From Alcaligenes endophyticus (GTDB lineage Bacteria > Pseudomonadota > Gammaproteobacteria > Burkholderiales > Burkholderiaceae_B): DNA of 64,000 nt. The stretch covers positions 62,001 through 126,000 of the forward strand of contig NZ_JAPKND010000003.1 in assembly GCF_026344035.1 (NCBI RefSeq). The letters are read 5' to 3'. Under the pieces are notes generated by a model. It did not search any database and had not been told where the DNA came from. It saw only the letters and a program-made list of their open reading frames with translations. Position 1 is the first letter of the stretch, and each line of letters opens with the position of its first letter. Shown here one piece after another: positions 63,526-64,000 of this stretch. Both the position numbers and the translations under genes were made by a program.

Positions 63526-64000
63526 ATGACGCATACTGGCGGCAAAGCCCTCACAGAAGGACTGATTCGTAACGGAATCGAAGATATTTTCATGATTCCA
63601 GGCATACAACTGGATTGGGCTGTAGAGGCGCTACGCCTGCAAAGCGACAACATTCGCTTTTTCACCCCTAGGCATGAGCAATCCACAACCTATATGGCCG
63701 ATGGCTATTACCGAGCTACAGGCAAGCCCGGTACCGCCATGGTTGTGCCAGGCCCTGGTGCACTAAATGCAGCGGCAGGCTTAGCCACAGCCTACGCTTC
63801 AAACTCACAGGTGTTATTTATTACACCTCAAATTTGCTCGGCTGCAATTGGAAAAGGGTATGGCCTCTTGCATGAGATTAAAGATCAATCCGGTTTCATT
63901 CAGGGGCTGACAAAATGGCACCAAATGGTTGAGTCACCACAAGGCATAGGCTCAACCCTGGATGCCGCTATGGACGCGCTACTTAGTGGACGCCCTCGCC
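63526..64000 (+). CDS. thiamine-diphosphate enzyme, acetolactate synthase-like (3' end outside window)
   Basis: About 158 residues before the window edge, from the ATG at 63526 with TTGGAG upstream. The visible part is the N-terminal PYR domain of the ThDP family: MIPGIQLDWAVEAL, RHEQSTTYMADGYYRATGKPG with the conserved catalytic Glu and MADGYAR-like motif, and VPGPGALNAAAGLATAY. Possibilities include an acetolactate synthase-like, benzoylformate decarboxylase-like or phenylpyruvate decarboxylase-like enzyme; the choice needs the missing part. It is third in the FAD hydroxylase operon, so an aromatic 2-oxo acid is a plausible substrate. Confidence 0.8.
   Translation, partial: MTHTGGKALTEGLIRNGIEDIFMIPGIQLDWAVEALRLQSDNIRFFTPRHEQSTTYMADGYYRATGKPGTAMVVPGPGALNAAAGLATAYASNSQVLFITPQICSAAIGKGYGLLHEIKDQSGFIQGLTKWHQMVESPQGIGSTLDAAMDALLSGRPR

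Overview
The window reads as chromosome of a betaproteobacterium, most probably family Alcaligenaceae (Burkholderiales). The support is four Bug/TctC-type periplasmic receptors without neighbouring TctA/TctB membrane genes, a mid-range GC with betaproteobacterial housekeeping gene pairs (coaD-ferredoxin, ribB-ribH), and a complete homoprotocatechuate (hpa) meta-cleavage set. The genus is not certain. No rRNA, tRNA, insertion sequence, prophage or CRISPR array was seen.

Layout. 1-12.3 kb is mostly housekeeping: riboflavin genes (ribH cut by the window edge, and a RibB with a degenerate RibA-like tail), a CYTH/CHAD protein, ftsY, rsmD, coaD, a 2[4Fe-4S] ferredoxin, a MOSC N-domain orphan, asmA, metY, a YidB-family gene and a ycgR-like PilZ gene. 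12.3-18.3 kb carries a branched-chain-amino-acid type ABC transporter with fused LivH-LivM permeases and no binding protein, a diguanylate cyclase, and an unusual regulator joining a SARP-like winged helix to a cyclase-like domain. 18.4-32.3 kb has nnr, an orphan Bug receptor, the mltD-gloB-yafS-rnhA-dnaQ block known from E. coli (here split by an RND efflux operon), fabI, a GST and trhO. 32.6-38.8 kb has a membrane hydrolase-like protein, a DUF4168 protein, an AspT/YidE-type antiporter and a large Orn/Lys/Arg decarboxylase.

39.0-44.8 kb is the most interesting part: a compact module with a second sigma-54 (rpoN) gene, a sigma-54 activator that has lost both its phosphorylatable receiver and its DNA-binding domain, and stress-type genes (DUF4142 exported protein, a KGG-repeat GsiB/Con-10-like protein, a YghA/YdaD-like short-chain dehydrogenase, trehalose-6-phosphate phosphatase). 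Sigma-54 type -24/-12 elements can be read in front of the DUF4142 gene, the rpoN copy and the KGG gene. The last two share almost the same core, so the sigma factor may drive its own gene and a general-stress operon.

45.3-64 kb is an aromatic-acid catabolic island. One divergent unit holds hpaG1-hpaG2-hpaE-hpaF-hpaH-hpaI, facing hpaR, a Bug receptor and a short-chain dehydrogenase. A second minus-strand operon encodes a Bug receptor, a ferredoxin-NAD reductase, Rieske dioxygenase alpha, a dihydrodiol-dehydrogenase-like SDR, Rieske beta, a 66-residue unknown protein and HpaD. Together they suggest that a phenylacetate-type acid is dihydroxylated by the Rieske enzyme to homoprotocatechuate, cleaved by HpaD and processed by HpaE/F/G/H/I. 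No HpaBC flavin hydroxylase is present here. An IclR regulator, a second HpaR-like MarR regulator, an FAD aromatic hydroxylase, another Bug receptor and a truncated thiamine-diphosphate enzyme finish the window.
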